Of a stretch of DNA of 64,000 nt, positions 1 through 11,865 are shown in pieces (within the stretch, counting starts at the first letter, position 1; each line of letters starts with the position of its first letter). The DNA is from Diphasiastrum complanatum. Lineage: Eukaryota > Streptophyta > Lycopodiopsida > Lycopodiales > Lycopodiaceae. The notes beneath the pieces are model-generated. The model worked only from the letters and a program-made list of their open reading frames with translations. It ran no database searches and was not told the DNA's origin. The DNA lies in NCBI GenBank assembly GCA_029204225.1, contig CM055097.1:60008073-60072072 (forward strand), read 5' to 3'. Position numbers and translations under genes: made by a program.

Positions 1-197
1 TTAAAGAAAAATAAAAGATCTCAAGCAGGTGAAAAGCAAACATGATCATAATAAGCCCCCGCCTACGGCAGGGCCAAAAAGCAAGAGAGTGATGCTTTTG
101 ATGGAAGAAAGAAAAGAAAGGAGCACCATAAGTGGCAATCAATCCCACGTGCCTTACCCATCTTCTCTCGCCTTCTCGATTATTTCTCTTTGGCCTT

Positions 198-331
198 TTC
201 TCTCTCTCTCTCTCTCTCCCCTTCTCGATTTCTCTTCTAGTCTCTCATCTTCTCCTCTCGCCCTCTCTCTCTCTCTCCCCTTCTCGATTTCTCTTCTAGT
301 CTCCTCTCGCCCTCTCTCTCTCTCTCTCCCA
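198..331. repeat. Duplicated CT-rich pyrimidine tract
   Basis: Two to three short (CT)n runs are each followed by nearly the same pyrimidine-rich stretch ending in CTTCTAGTCTC, so a unit of about 60 bases has been duplicated. CT-rich tracts are common in plant 5' UTRs and core promoters. This one lies about 1 kb upstream of the reductase start codon and could belong to its transcript leader, which is inference. A possible donor (GTAAGT, near 414) lies downstream and a possible acceptor (GCGCAG, ending 1293) sits just before the start codon, so a 5'-UTR intron is conceivable. Confidence 0.6.
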
Positions 332-800
332 TTGCTCTTAAAGGTTGCAATCTATATTCGACAACTTTGCGAACGATTCTGCAACAATACGGAGTGGTGT
401 GAACGAAGCAGATGTAAGTGGAGCTGGAGAGTGTTTTGCTCGCCAAATTTGTGATCAGGATGTAAAATAATACAGATAAGTAGCCATCGGTTCCATACAA
501 TTCCATATTCAAGGTATGCTGTTTGCGTTGCTGATATTACCGATCCTTGAGTCATGAAGTAGCTTTCGTATTTTTATCATATGCATTTTTTGGCTGCTCA
601 ACCGTTCACAAATACTAGGAAGTGTTCGATTCGAGTGTATTTTGGTTCAAAGATCTGCTGGAAAACTCTGATGTGTCTTTTACAAGGTGTTTCGAAAATA
701 GCTCAGATTTTCAGTCAGGTTACTTCATGGTTTCTTGCCTTAAGCAGTCATTCTTCCGTGTTGTACAAAACAATAAAATGGCAATAATATTTCAGTCAAT

Positions 801-1269
801 TTGTTGCGTACTGTCTTCACATTTCCAGTTTTTCTTTAATTAGCCTATTCACAACATCATGAGCAATTCGATAGGATTTATTATATCTTTGCTATACTTT
901 TTCAATTTCATGTATGATTGAAGATGATTTAGCTCTAGAGCAAATTAGAATTCACGTCTTCGTGCAACCGAGGTTGACAATTATTAGACATTGAACTCAT
1001 GGTTATTGATGATGCTAGGGACCTTTTGGCTGATATTTGTTGCGCACTGTATTCACATTTCCAGTTTTTCTTTAATTAGCCTATTCACAGCATCATGAGC
1101 GATTCGATAGCATTTATTATATCTTTGCTATACTTTTACAAGTTCATGTATGATTTAAGATGATTTAGCTCTAGAGCAGATTGGAATTCGCGTCTTCGTG
1201 CAACCAGAGGTTGACAATTGTTAGAACTCATAATTATTGATGATGCTAGGGACCTTTTGGCTGATATTT
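801..1269 (+). repeat. Tandem duplication (~235 bp x 2) in the reductase 5' flank
   Basis: Copy A (801-1036) and copy B (1037-1269) are head-to-tail and about 90% identical by eye. Shared landmarks in the same order are TTGTTGCG, CATTTCCAGTTTTTC, GATTTAGCTCTAGAGCA, GTCTTCGTGCAACC and GGGACCTTTTGGCTGATAT. Copy B ends 26 bases before the reductase ATG, so the duplicated block lies in the promoter, the leader or a 5'-UTR intron. No long frame is conserved in both copies, so it is probably non-coding. Confidence 0.9.
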
Positions 1270-1295
1270 TTCCTGGTACTGTAGGCTGCGCAGAG

Positions 1296-3304
<2,009 letters not shown>

Positions 3305-4184
3305 CTCTCATATCACTTCTTACTCATGCTGGTACTGTCCTCTTGTGTTGCAGCTTCTTGTACAAAATATATCTATCTCGGGATATCTCGTTTTGTACTG
3401 ACAAAATCTTGTAAATGTGAAGCAAAAAGTTGTATGAAGACGTAAAACAAAAGTGAGTAAGTAGGTAGGAAGACGAACACGACGACTCTTGTTTTTTTCT
3501 TCTGTATAGTGCAACTGCTGAGCTTAAAAGCAGATGAAGCTCCTTTGTTACAAAAGGGTTTCAAAAGGTGAGCAACTTTGCTCTCAATTTTGTGAGTTTC
3601 AAGGTTTCTATGTTATACAATATAATGTCCATGTTTTCTTGTTTATCTTGAGAATGATATTAGAGAACAGGACAACTTTCCTCCATCACCATCCCTAAAA
3701 ATATTTGCTTTTTTTTTTTACATACATGTATGTATGTATATATGTACATTTCTTAAAAAAAAAATTGTGTTCCAAGGTAATGGGGACAAGATCCTTGATC
3801 AATATCCGGAGTGTTCTAGATCGTTGGTGCAATTAGGTTTCTTATAGACACTTCTTTGGAAATTATCCCTCATGTAAGGAATGGATCATTCCGTTTTTTA
3901 TACTAAAATCTGATTTCAGGGTGATAGAATTTGATTTATGTTTTGGATGTACAAGCCATGCACCCTTTGTTTATTCAATATTGACATGTTACATATTTAG
4001 GTCAATAAATTAAAGGGAGTGGATTTTTCTAGTGACATTTTCACTTTTCATATACCTAGCTTAATTGAGCCTAATGGCTTATCTTGTATGGTCTTGAAAG
4101 GCACACAACTCAAAATGTCCTTGTTTTTATTTTTCTTGTTTTCTTTACCTAATCTTAATATTGTCATGTACTATTTGTATGGTG
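3305..4184. other. Reductase 3' flank, no gene seen
   Basis: AT-rich DNA following the reductase stop codon. It should hold the 3' UTR, but no single clear polyadenylation signal stands out. A short alternating ATGT/ATGTAT run lies near 3721-3750. No open frame of convincing length or recognisable domain was seen on either strand. Confidence 0.5.
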
Positions 4185-4230
4185 TTCAAGGTTTGGGTGT
4201 GGAAGGTTGCCCTTCAAGGACGTTCTGTTC

Positions 4231-4281
4231 GAGAAGGGCCTTCGGCGGAGGGCGATAGCCCGAGCGAGGTGAAAGGCCCTT
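4231..4281 (+). other. GC-rich block with nested hairpins
   Basis: In otherwise AT-rich DNA, AAGGGCC (4234-4240) can pair with GGCCCTT (4275-4281). Between them GGGC-GATA-GCCC (4250-4261) forms a 4-bp hairpin with a GATA loop, giving a small branched fold. The surrounding 4185-4470 is open on both strands in short frames, none recognisable. It may be a relic of a mobile element or a structured RNA; I cannot decide. Confidence 0.35.
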
Positions 4282-4746
4282 GTGACAGTGGAATGGCCGA
4301 GGAGATAGACCTTGAGTTGAAAAGAGAGTTGACTCTTTTTTTTTTCCACTTGTCGAAATTTTTTCCACATGCACCTTGTAGGCATGAAAAGGTGCACGTA
4401 AATAAAAATAAAAAAGCAACCCATGGATTTCACTTGGAGAGGCGCAATTGTTTTCTTCATGAAAACTGACAACTGGTTTTTTAGTGGTGTGATGTAATTT
4501 GTATATGTATCACCATGTATAATTCATGTGCTATTGTTCGGTGAGATGTTATTAAAGTTCTTATTATTGGGAAATGATTTTTCTTGGAAGATTCCCTCAC
4601 GTTCTGAAGATTTAACTTTCTTCCTTCAAAGTTAATGAGGGCACTGAAGTCCATGGGTACAAGGTTGTTTATGAAACATTCAATGAACCTTTGAAAGTGG
4701 ATATCATATACCTTTTTTTCGAAGGGAGTATAAAGTTTGAGCTATC

Positions 4747-5372
4747 GAGATGGTACGATTGCCAAATATAACACAATTCTATGAGGAACTAGGAAGATGG
4801 AGCCTCTCACTCTGATAATATCACTCAAAAAAATAAGTGCAACAAAAAACTAAAGTTTAAGAGATAACATTCACATGTAGTTACAAGCAAGAAATAGAGG
4901 CATAAGGAAAAAAGTAAGGTAATCGCTATGCTTTCACATTTCTTCTCCTAACCTCACTCTCTACCCCATCCACACACTTTACACCTCTCTCTCTTTCACT
5001 AAACAACCATCCAACACTAGTCACACTCGACTTATCCCATATATGTAATAAGATTCTTTAATCGAGATATCACAGGTATTGAGATGATAAGAGTGCCAAA
5101 TATAACACAATTCTATGAGGAACTAAGAAGATGGAGCCTTCCACTCTCATAATATCACTCCAAAAAATAAGTGCAACAAAAAACTAAAGTTTAAGATAAA
5201 TTCACATGTAGTTACAAGCGAGAAATAGAGGCACAAGGAAAAAAGTAAGTAATCGCTATGCTTTCACATTTCTTCTTCTAACCTCACTCTCTACCCCATC
5301 CACACACTTTACACCTCTCTCTCTTTCACTAAACAACCATCCAACACTAGTCACACTCCACTTATCCCATAA
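4747..5372. repeat. Tandem duplication, ~335-bp unit, two copies
   Basis: Copy 1 (4747-5080) and copy 2 (5081-about 5372) share long identical stretches, including CCAAATATAACACAATTCTA, GCAACAAAAAACTAAAGTTT and CACTAAACAACCATCCAACA. A few substitutions and small deletions separate them, and copy 2 lacks the last ~40 bases. The duplication is direct and adjacent, so it arose by unequal exchange or slippage. No protein is encoded. Confidence 0.9.
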
Positions 5373-5747
5373 ATAAACTAAACTAAACACTTGGCAATCT
5401 ACAAAACCCATTATAAGCAAGCAATGGAAATTTGCATCTCACATAACTATTGGAAATAATATTATACAAAACTTTAAGTGCACAATAGTAAAAATGCTTT
5501 TAGCATGTGGACACAATCACTCTCTTGTACTATGAATTATCAAATTGAGTACATTTCATTTCTCTTATGGGACCTTAAGCCCGTGTTTTTTTTTTTGCAA
5601 AACCTTTAGTTACTATTAGATATTAACAAATTGTACATATGAAGCGTCCAAAGCAACCCAAGGTAGAACAAGTCCTTCTCCAAAGACGAAAACTATGCAA
5701 TGCATAGGAGGACTATTAGCACACCACACAAGAAGGAGGTCCAATAA

Positions 5748-5892
5748 GTAACTAGCTACACAATTCTAGCCTTGCATTGAGTTGAAGAGACGTTCTATTG
5801 ACACATTGTAAAAGTTACAACTGGCTACACAATTCTAACCTTGCATTGAGTTGCAGAAAATGAGGCTATTGACTTATTTGTAAGAGTCGCAA
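5748..5892. repeat. Short tandem duplication (~72 bp x 2)
   Basis: The phrase CTACACAATTCTA(G/A)CCTTGC followed by ATTGAGTTG occurs at about 5755 and 5825, followed in both cases by a related CTATTGAC...TGTAA(A/G)AGT segment. The two units are adjacent and diverged by substitutions and small insertions. Confidence 0.75.
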
Positions 5893-6325
5893 CAAAAATC
5901 AAGAACGTTGAAAGCTTAAAAAATTTGTCTCTAAAATTGTTAGAATTACAATTTGCAAAAAACCAAGTTGTTGTAACATATAGCATAAGAACGAAGAAAA
6001 ATTTGAAATTAACAAGCCAAAAGCTTAATTGGCAGGCATACACGAAAGGCATGTGATAAATGTATTATGAACAGAATTATAGGAGCTTGCGTCTCTTTAA
6101 ATACCAGTATGCCTTTGAATTTACAGGATTACATCTTAGTTTGTTGTATCCAGACTCGCTTGTTGATTTGTAATGTCGAACATAAAACCTTTCGATTCTG
6201 TTAGCTATTTTTCTATCTTCAACAACATCTAAAACTTGAACATGAAACTGTGAAGAATTGAAAAAGATTATCTATGTTAGATATAGGGGTCTTATGTTTT
6301 TTACATCAAGCATCTAGGTGTAGGA
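5893..6325. other. AT-rich intergenic DNA, no gene seen
   Basis: No recognisable frame, repeat or RNA gene on either strand. The sequence leads into the probable start of a copia LTR near 6326. Confidence 0.4.
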
Positions 6326-6987
6326 TGTTGATAGGAATAAATTTGGCATAGATGGCAAATTATGCATTTCCACTTGTAATGCCACTATTGAGCCAAAATA
6401 GAGTAAGAGGCTAAACACTTGCTAATTAGAGTGTAGACAAGTGTAAAGTTTTTGTTTGATGAATTCCAAGAGGTCCAATAGGATATAGAGGTGGAACCTT
6501 GTGAGGTCCAATAGGAAATTGAGGTGTGCTTGAATATAGTCCAATAGAATTAAGAGGTGCATAGATCAATGATCCAATAGGATCAAGAGGTGACAAAATG
6601 TGGTCCAATCATAGTGGTAGCTCGTGGACCTACTAGTATCATTGTACTCCTCATTTTGAAATGAATTGATTTGGTGATTTCATGGATTTTGTGAGTTTTT
6701 GGATTTCTAGCTTTCTCTCTCTACCAGAGAGCTCTTGATGCATTTTCTCTCTCTACCCGAGGAGAGCAGCTTGTTTTTACTTAGATTATTTTTTGAATAC
6801 TTCCCACACGTGTGAGTGAGAGTTGGAAGTGATTGAATGCATGTAGTAGTGTGTTTTTGCCATAGGATTCAAGATTGATCTTGAATCTCAATCTAGTCTT
6901 GATCTTGGTGCATCTACACACCTTAGGAGATCACAAGTACATGTAGTGGACAGTCCACACGTGTGAAAATCAACATGGTATCAGAGC
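6326..6987 (+). mobile_element. Copia-type LTR with adjacent primer-binding site
   Basis: A probable LTR begins TGTTGATAGG near 6326 and ends ATCAACA at 6975. It is immediately followed by TGGTATCAGAGC (6976-6987), the plant initiator-Met tRNA primer-binding site, which fixes the right boundary and plus orientation. Inside are about five degenerate copies of GGTCCAATAGGA (6470-6610), two CT-rich runs, and two CACACGTGTG palindromes (6805-6814 and 6956-6965). The left boundary is less sure. No gag-pol follows, because a TIR element begins about 14 bases after the PBS. A diverged relative lies on the opposite strand at 29935-30572. Confidence 0.75.
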
Positions 6988-7000
6988 CTACCTAAGGTTA

Positions 7001-7461
7001 CCATGCATGAATATAGAATAAATACGAACATGGAAAAGCGATATTAAAAATTAAAAGTAGAAAATTGAAAATTAAACTACGTTGGAGTACAAATGTGTGC
7101 AAATATAATTGCCATCAATAAGATTAAAAAACAAATATTAGGAAGCAAGAGGATTAAAAAACCTTTACAAAATATCATGAAGTGTCCTAAGTTGTGTTAG
7201 AATCTAATAGAAGCACGATCCATGTCCTATTGCTCAATACATATGGCAAACTACAAGGCATAACAATTCTATCTATTTATGATTATACAAAGCTATGTGA
7301 TTATGTTGTAAATTAAATTTGAATTGTATGTGTTTATTCACACTTGTATGTGATCTCATGATACATACATTTGTAATCCTTTTGCATGTTAAGATCTGAA
7401 AGATACGGACAATCATAATATATCCATTTTAAAATGATGAAATAATGTCGATTGGATGCGA
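7001..7461 (+). repeat. Left terminal inverted repeat of the MULE-like element
   Basis: It reads inward as CCATGCATGAATATAGAATA and ends near TGAAATAATGTCGATTGGAT. Every 60-base block has a reverse-complement partner in 10877-11349 in the right order. Its inner end also has a partial same-orientation match near 12817-12850, probably a scrap of a second copy. Confidence 0.85.
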
Positions 7462-8740
7462 ATAGCCTTTTCCACATTGTTAGCCAATGCTTTTCACCTG
7501 TGCCCTTTGTCTAGATCTCGTCGTCGCAGCCTTCAGGATGTGGGATGGCGTTATGTCTAGATTTTATTCCAATACCAAGGAACCATGCATCGGTGCATGT
7601 GAACCAAGAATCCTTGGCTACCATTGGAATAGTTTCCGGTGATAAGCCTAAACTCTCCCATCGATGCGCCCCTAAAGCCATTTCTCCCTTTCTAGATTCA
7701 TCAGTGACCCTAATTCATATGAATGATGGGTACTTGATTGAATCCATGACTGTCATCCAAGTAGCCGCACATCTCCTCAACAACTCTTTCGCCATAGGAA
7801 GCCTGTGAAAGGATCACATCCAGTCCATCCTCCTCCATAAACTTCTCGAATCCCACAAGGACTTCCCAGACAATAAGGTTGTGTGCTATGATTGGCACAC
7901 CTTCATTCTTTCTGAGTTGAAGAGGGCAATCAAGCCCAACGCACGTGAGAAATTCGCAGCAGGTCCACTTCTCTCCGCCCTTGCCGTCACCCGCCTCGAA
8001 CAAAAGGTTTGGAGATTCCACTGATCCCAAGTTTTGACCACCGCCATTCCTTCCACTAGTTGTTGACCTCCTACCCTTCCATTTGACTCCCATCCAACAA
8101 ACGTATGTACAATGCTACATCTTCCACCGCCAACCCTCTCTCTAGCAGCACTCGCCGCCATACTGGCCCAACCCCTCCTACCACCACTTCTGCCACATCT
8201 TCTACACCGAATTCCTATGCCTATTACCCGAATTCCTCCATCTTCCACTGTCGTCCTTGCCACACCCACACCTTCCATCACCATTGAGGACTCCATCCCT
8301 CCCTCCTCCCTTGATTCTTTTGTTTCCACTCCCCCCATTGCCATGAGTTCCCACAACTCTCAATTGTCTCCCGGGACCCTCACCTTTCTAAACATCATCA
8401 ACCTGTCACCCCCACATTTTCCTCCATCCTCGACACCACCTTCCAGTTTTCCATGCCCAACATCATTCCCTCCTTCGAACACCTCATCCCTCCTCCTCTA
8501 CACACCTCCGTCATTCCATCCATTCCCCCCACCGACTCATCCCTACAGAATGTCGAGTCTGACAAACCATTGGACGATGACACATTCCAACAAACGGAGT
8601 TCGTTGCCTCACCTCTACATGCTGACCCCATCGCACCTGAGGGTACGACACAAGAAACTTTGATTGAAGATGACGATGTGACATCTCAACCAGCCCTAGT
8701 CAGTATCACCAAGTTGGATAGATTAATGGATGTAGACTAA
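7462..8740. other. Internal MULE sequence with proline-rich frames, unassigned
   Basis: GC-richer than the flanks. The plus strand has proline-, serine- and threonine-rich frames (8112-8663 and 8453-8740), and the minus strand has a 127-residue frame (7710-8093) whose middle reads like real protein, for example GVPIIAHNLIVWEVLVGFEK. I do not recognise it. The Pro/Ser/Thr richness follows from the CCT/CCA/ACC-rich strand and is not evidence of function. It may be captured host coding sequence. Confidence 0.35.
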
Positions 8741-9037
8741 AGATTGATTATTTGGATAAATCCAACACTCCCCTACCAGCTCCTTCCTCGAGCTCATTTG
8801 TCTATTAATGAATGCACCCTTCTTGATATTGCCTCCTTCGGAGGCCTTGACTTCCACTTGCCTCTGATCAATCCTCTGCACTTATAGGTTGGGAGCCTAC
8901 TCTTTAGCCTTCCCTCCTTATCTATGTTGTCCATCTTAGAGCCAACGCCTTCAACTCTAGTTGGACCCAGTTAGACCCTCCCCCAGTTTGGCGTACTAGA
9001 TTTGCTACCATCCACTCTATCTTGTTAGTGAGATGTC

Positions 9038-9328
9038 ATGCAAGCTTCATTATTTTGCTTACCTCATCGATTCCAACTCCCTCCCCCTATGTGCCAAGTG
9101 GCCTTTCTCTCTGATCAACTTTACCTAGTTTGCCAATTGCACAAAGAGACTATTGAGCATTTGTTCTTCTACTGCAACAAGCACCTCAGAGGGGACTTTG
9201 CACTCTTGCTCTACCATTGGGTGGCCCTTTTTCATCTCATTGTTGATTCCAAATTGCTAGTTGATTCGCACCACATAGCCAAGGTTTCGCTCACCTTTTG
9301 GCATATATGTAGGCTTTCTACGCTATGA
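9038..9328 (+). pseudogene. LINE-type reverse transcriptase zinc-binding fragment
   Basis: The frame contains C-x2-H-x2-ETIEHLFFYC, which resembles the zf-RVT module at the C-terminal end of plant L1-type reverse transcriptases (usual form C-x2-C, then ES/ET-x2-HLFF-x-C). The first pair is altered and no reverse transcriptase core is present, so this is at most a relic. Short motif only; moderate confidence. Confidence 0.45.
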
Positions 9329-9469
9329 AAGCTTTGGATTGCGTGGAACTTCCTCATCACTGCCTTTGGCTGTTTGGTGATTGCAATTCACTATGCACTT
9401 GGTTTAGTTGCTAGCCACCATACTTTTTTCTTCTTGTTTCCAATTCTAGCCTATGCCATGAGCAATGTT

Positions 9470-9660
9470 TACTCAACGTTGAGGCTATCCACGTGGCATC
9501 CGTTTGTTGGCCCTGCAACGTTGAGGCTATCCTAGTCACATGCCATTAGTTTGTTGGCCCTGCTCTTCTTGGGCATTCATCTAGGGACAAAAGCTATTCT
9601 TCACCAACTAATGACGTGTTAGCATCACGTTCATCTGGGGACAAAAGCTATTTCCCAGTT
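9470..9660. repeat. Local duplications inside the MULE
   Basis: CAACGTTGAGGCTATCC occurs at about 9475 and 9518, each followed within 30 bases by GTTTGTTGGCCCTGC. GGGACAAAAGCTATT occurs twice more near 9585 and 9640. Small-scale duplication only, with no coding content. Confidence 0.6.
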
Positions 9661-10059
9661 TTGCAAAACATTTTTATTAATGATATTATTGGACGTGCAC
9701 ATGAAGGCCACGTGAATCATTATGTGGTCATCGTGACCCCATCATGCTGCACGTGATAAGGTGATAAGTGATAACGATCAGAGCACAACCTCTATCTTGT
9801 TGTTGAGACACTGAGATAGAGCACAACTTGTATCTTGCTGCTCAAACAAATGCTTGCATCTGCTGAAGAGATCGTGCTGCAAGGAGGTATCGCTACACAG
9901 AACAGTTGAAGAGATCGTGTTGCGAGGAGGTCCAGTTACGTGACAGAGAATTGTCTATTATAATACTCATAGTGCATTTTGCAATGTGGACATGCCGTCC
10001 ACAAGGTACCAGCATGATTGTTTGGTTCATATTTTGCTGTTGCATTTGGACTCAGATGG

Positions 10060-10588
10060 GATGGGCGGTAGCGTCGATCTCAGCGCAACGAACTCGTTGA
10101 AGGGGCCGTTGAGATTGAGGGTGGAGGTGATGATCATGACATTGTGCTCAAACATGCGAGCTGCAAAGCCACTGCCGCCGCCTAGATCAAGCCCAATGCG
10201 GATTGTCCCCCAGAATTTGCTCGATCTTCATGAAGTCATGGGGAATCGCCCAATGATTTCTTTGTGGCCCAGTGAGCTCAAAGCAATATGTGTAGTCAGC
10301 AAAGGCTTTGCTCTCTCTCGCTTTTCTATTTATACAGTCGAAGCTCTTGCAAGAGTAGTGTGTCCATCGCACCGTGTCACCAGGTGGGCAAGACCAAAGG
10401 ACGCTTGGAGTACTGGATCAGAGCTCTAGCAAAACAACGTCATTGGGGGAGAGGCTCACTACCATAAGCTTCTGCGCCAGCACCCAGTGCGCCCAGTCAT
10501 CAGGACACAGATCACCCACAGTGTAGCTCATATACTCTTTTAGCAGCTCTTTATGTAGGTAGCAGAGATGGCCAGTCGAGGAAGCCAT
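10060..10588 (-). pseudogene. Captured fragment of a SAM-dependent methyltransferase gene (At1g29790-like family)
   Basis: Reading leftward from an ATG at 10588-10586, the frame gives YTVGDLCPDDW, then AQKLM, VRWTHYSCKSFDC and CFELTG. After a frameshift near 10205 it gives IRIGLDLGGGSGFAARM and STLNLNGPFNEFVALR. These are, in order, the landmarks of a plant family of putative SAM-dependent methyltransferases, with a glycine-rich SAM loop (usually GGGTGTFAARM). I recognise the order from memory of the family. Lesions are an in-frame TGA at 10420-10418, a one-base shift near 10205, a shortened SAM loop and loss of everything after VALR. It lies between the TIRs, opposite in strand to the LINE scrap, so it was probably captured. 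Its own function is surely lost. Confidence 0.75.
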
Positions 10589-10876
10589 GGTTTGTGATCC
10601 ATAGGAAGGATTTCTTCTCAGAGGCAGACGCCGATCTTCAGTGAATTCTAGCAGCTCTGAGCTAAGAAGTGTTTCTTATTCTTCTTGCTTTTGCTTGAAA
10701 ATATTGTCTCCATAGCTACACCTTGTGTGAGCTGCGCATGTTGTCCAACAAATGTCTTTGTGTACGACGAAGTTCCTCACGGATTGAGGATAGTTCATGA
10801 AGGATAGATGTTGGTAGATCACTATGGAGCTGGGTCCAGCTTGTAGAAGACAAGCTATGCTGAAGCTCCGGAGCTA

Positions 10877-11349
10877 TAGAGAGGCGGATCCATTTGACAT
10901 TATTTCATCATTTTAAAATGGATATATTATGATTGTCCGTATCTTTCACATCTTAACATGCAAAAGGATTACAAATGTATGTATCATGAGATCACATAGA
11001 AGTGTGAATAAACACATATAATTCAAATTTAATTTACAACATAATCACATAGCTTTGTATAATCATAAATAGATAGAATTGTTGTGCCTTGTAGATTGCC
11101 ATATGTACTGAGCAATAGGACATGGATCGTGTTTCTATAAGATTCTAACACAACTTAGGATACTTCAAGATATTTTGTGAAGGTTTTTAAATCCTCTTGC
11201 TTCCTAATATTTGCTTTTTAATCTTATTGGTGGCGATTATATTTGCACACATTTGTAATCCAATGTAGTATTTTCAATTTCCTACTTTTAATTTTTAATA
11301 TCGCTTTTCCATGTTTGTACCTATTCTATATTCATTTTTGGTGCATGGC
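10877..11349 (-). repeat. Right terminal inverted repeat of the MULE-like element
   Basis: Reverse complement of 7001-7461. It starts inside at GACATTATTTCATCATTTTA and runs out to ATATTCATTTTTGGTGCATGG. Differences from the left arm are scattered substitutions plus a few-base indel near the tip. Confidence 0.85.
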
Positions 11350-11865
11350 TATTTATTTTGTTATGTGCTATTGATGAATTTTTAAAACCACTTTTGTGTT
11401 GATAATTATTGATTTCTCCTTGATGAACAACTATTCCTTTACCTAGTTGTTTTTGATGAATGTATAACTACTATGGTTGTTTGTTGCATGGTTAGCGCCA
11501 ATTTCTGGTTATTTTGAATTCATTTATTGTTCACGGCTATTCACTTAACTATGTGCTATTGATGACTCTCAATAACCATTTGTGTACCTGATAATTATTG
11601 ATTCATCTTTGGTGCACAACTATTTACTTGATTGGGTGCTATTGATGAATTGTTTGTTGCATGATTACTCTTCAGTTTCGGAATATTCTAAATTCATTTT
11701 TGGTGCATGGCCATTTATTTGGCTAGGTGCTACTCATGAATTTCCAATAATTTTTTCTACACCTGCTAATTGTCGATTCATTTTTGGTGCATGGCCATTC
11801 ATTTGGGTAGGTGCTATTGATGAATGCATAATTATCATGGTTGTTTGTTGCATGTTTATTATTTA
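11326..11865 (+). repeat. Imperfect repeats built on TTCATTTTTGGTGCATGGC
   Basis: The block ATTCATTTTTGGTGCATGGC followed by ATTTATTTGG and GTGCTATTGATGAAT recurs about five times with variation (near 11328, 11520, 11597, 11692 and 11777). Another run, CTCAATAACCATTTGTGTAC, occurs at about 11567 and again at 12373. The array begins at the tip of the right TIR. No protein is evident. Confidence 0.7.

Larger units (their letters stand above)
7001..11349. mobile_element. Long-TIR DNA transposon, Pack-MULE candidate
   Basis: The left end 7001-7461 is the reverse complement of 10877-11349 at roughly 90-95% identity, so a 4.3-kb segment is bounded by terminal inverted repeats of about 460 bp. TIRs of this length are typical of Mutator-like elements. 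No MURA-type transposase was seen. Instead the inside carries a broken piece of a host methyltransferase gene on the minus strand, a LINE-like zinc-finger fragment on the plus strand and a proline-rich stretch, the pattern expected of a gene-capturing Pack-MULE. A 9-bp target duplication could not be identified, partly because the outermost bases differ by a small indel. Mutator membership is inference. Confidence 0.75.

Noticed and set aside
29-454. 141-codon plus frame and overlapping minus frame near the left edge
   Set aside because: Composed mainly of Ser/Leu from CT-rich repeats; no protein-like segment of useful length.
8105-8663. Proline-rich protein gene in the MULE
   Set aside because: Open in two overlapping plus frames and one minus frame because of biased composition; no start context, domain or splice evidence.
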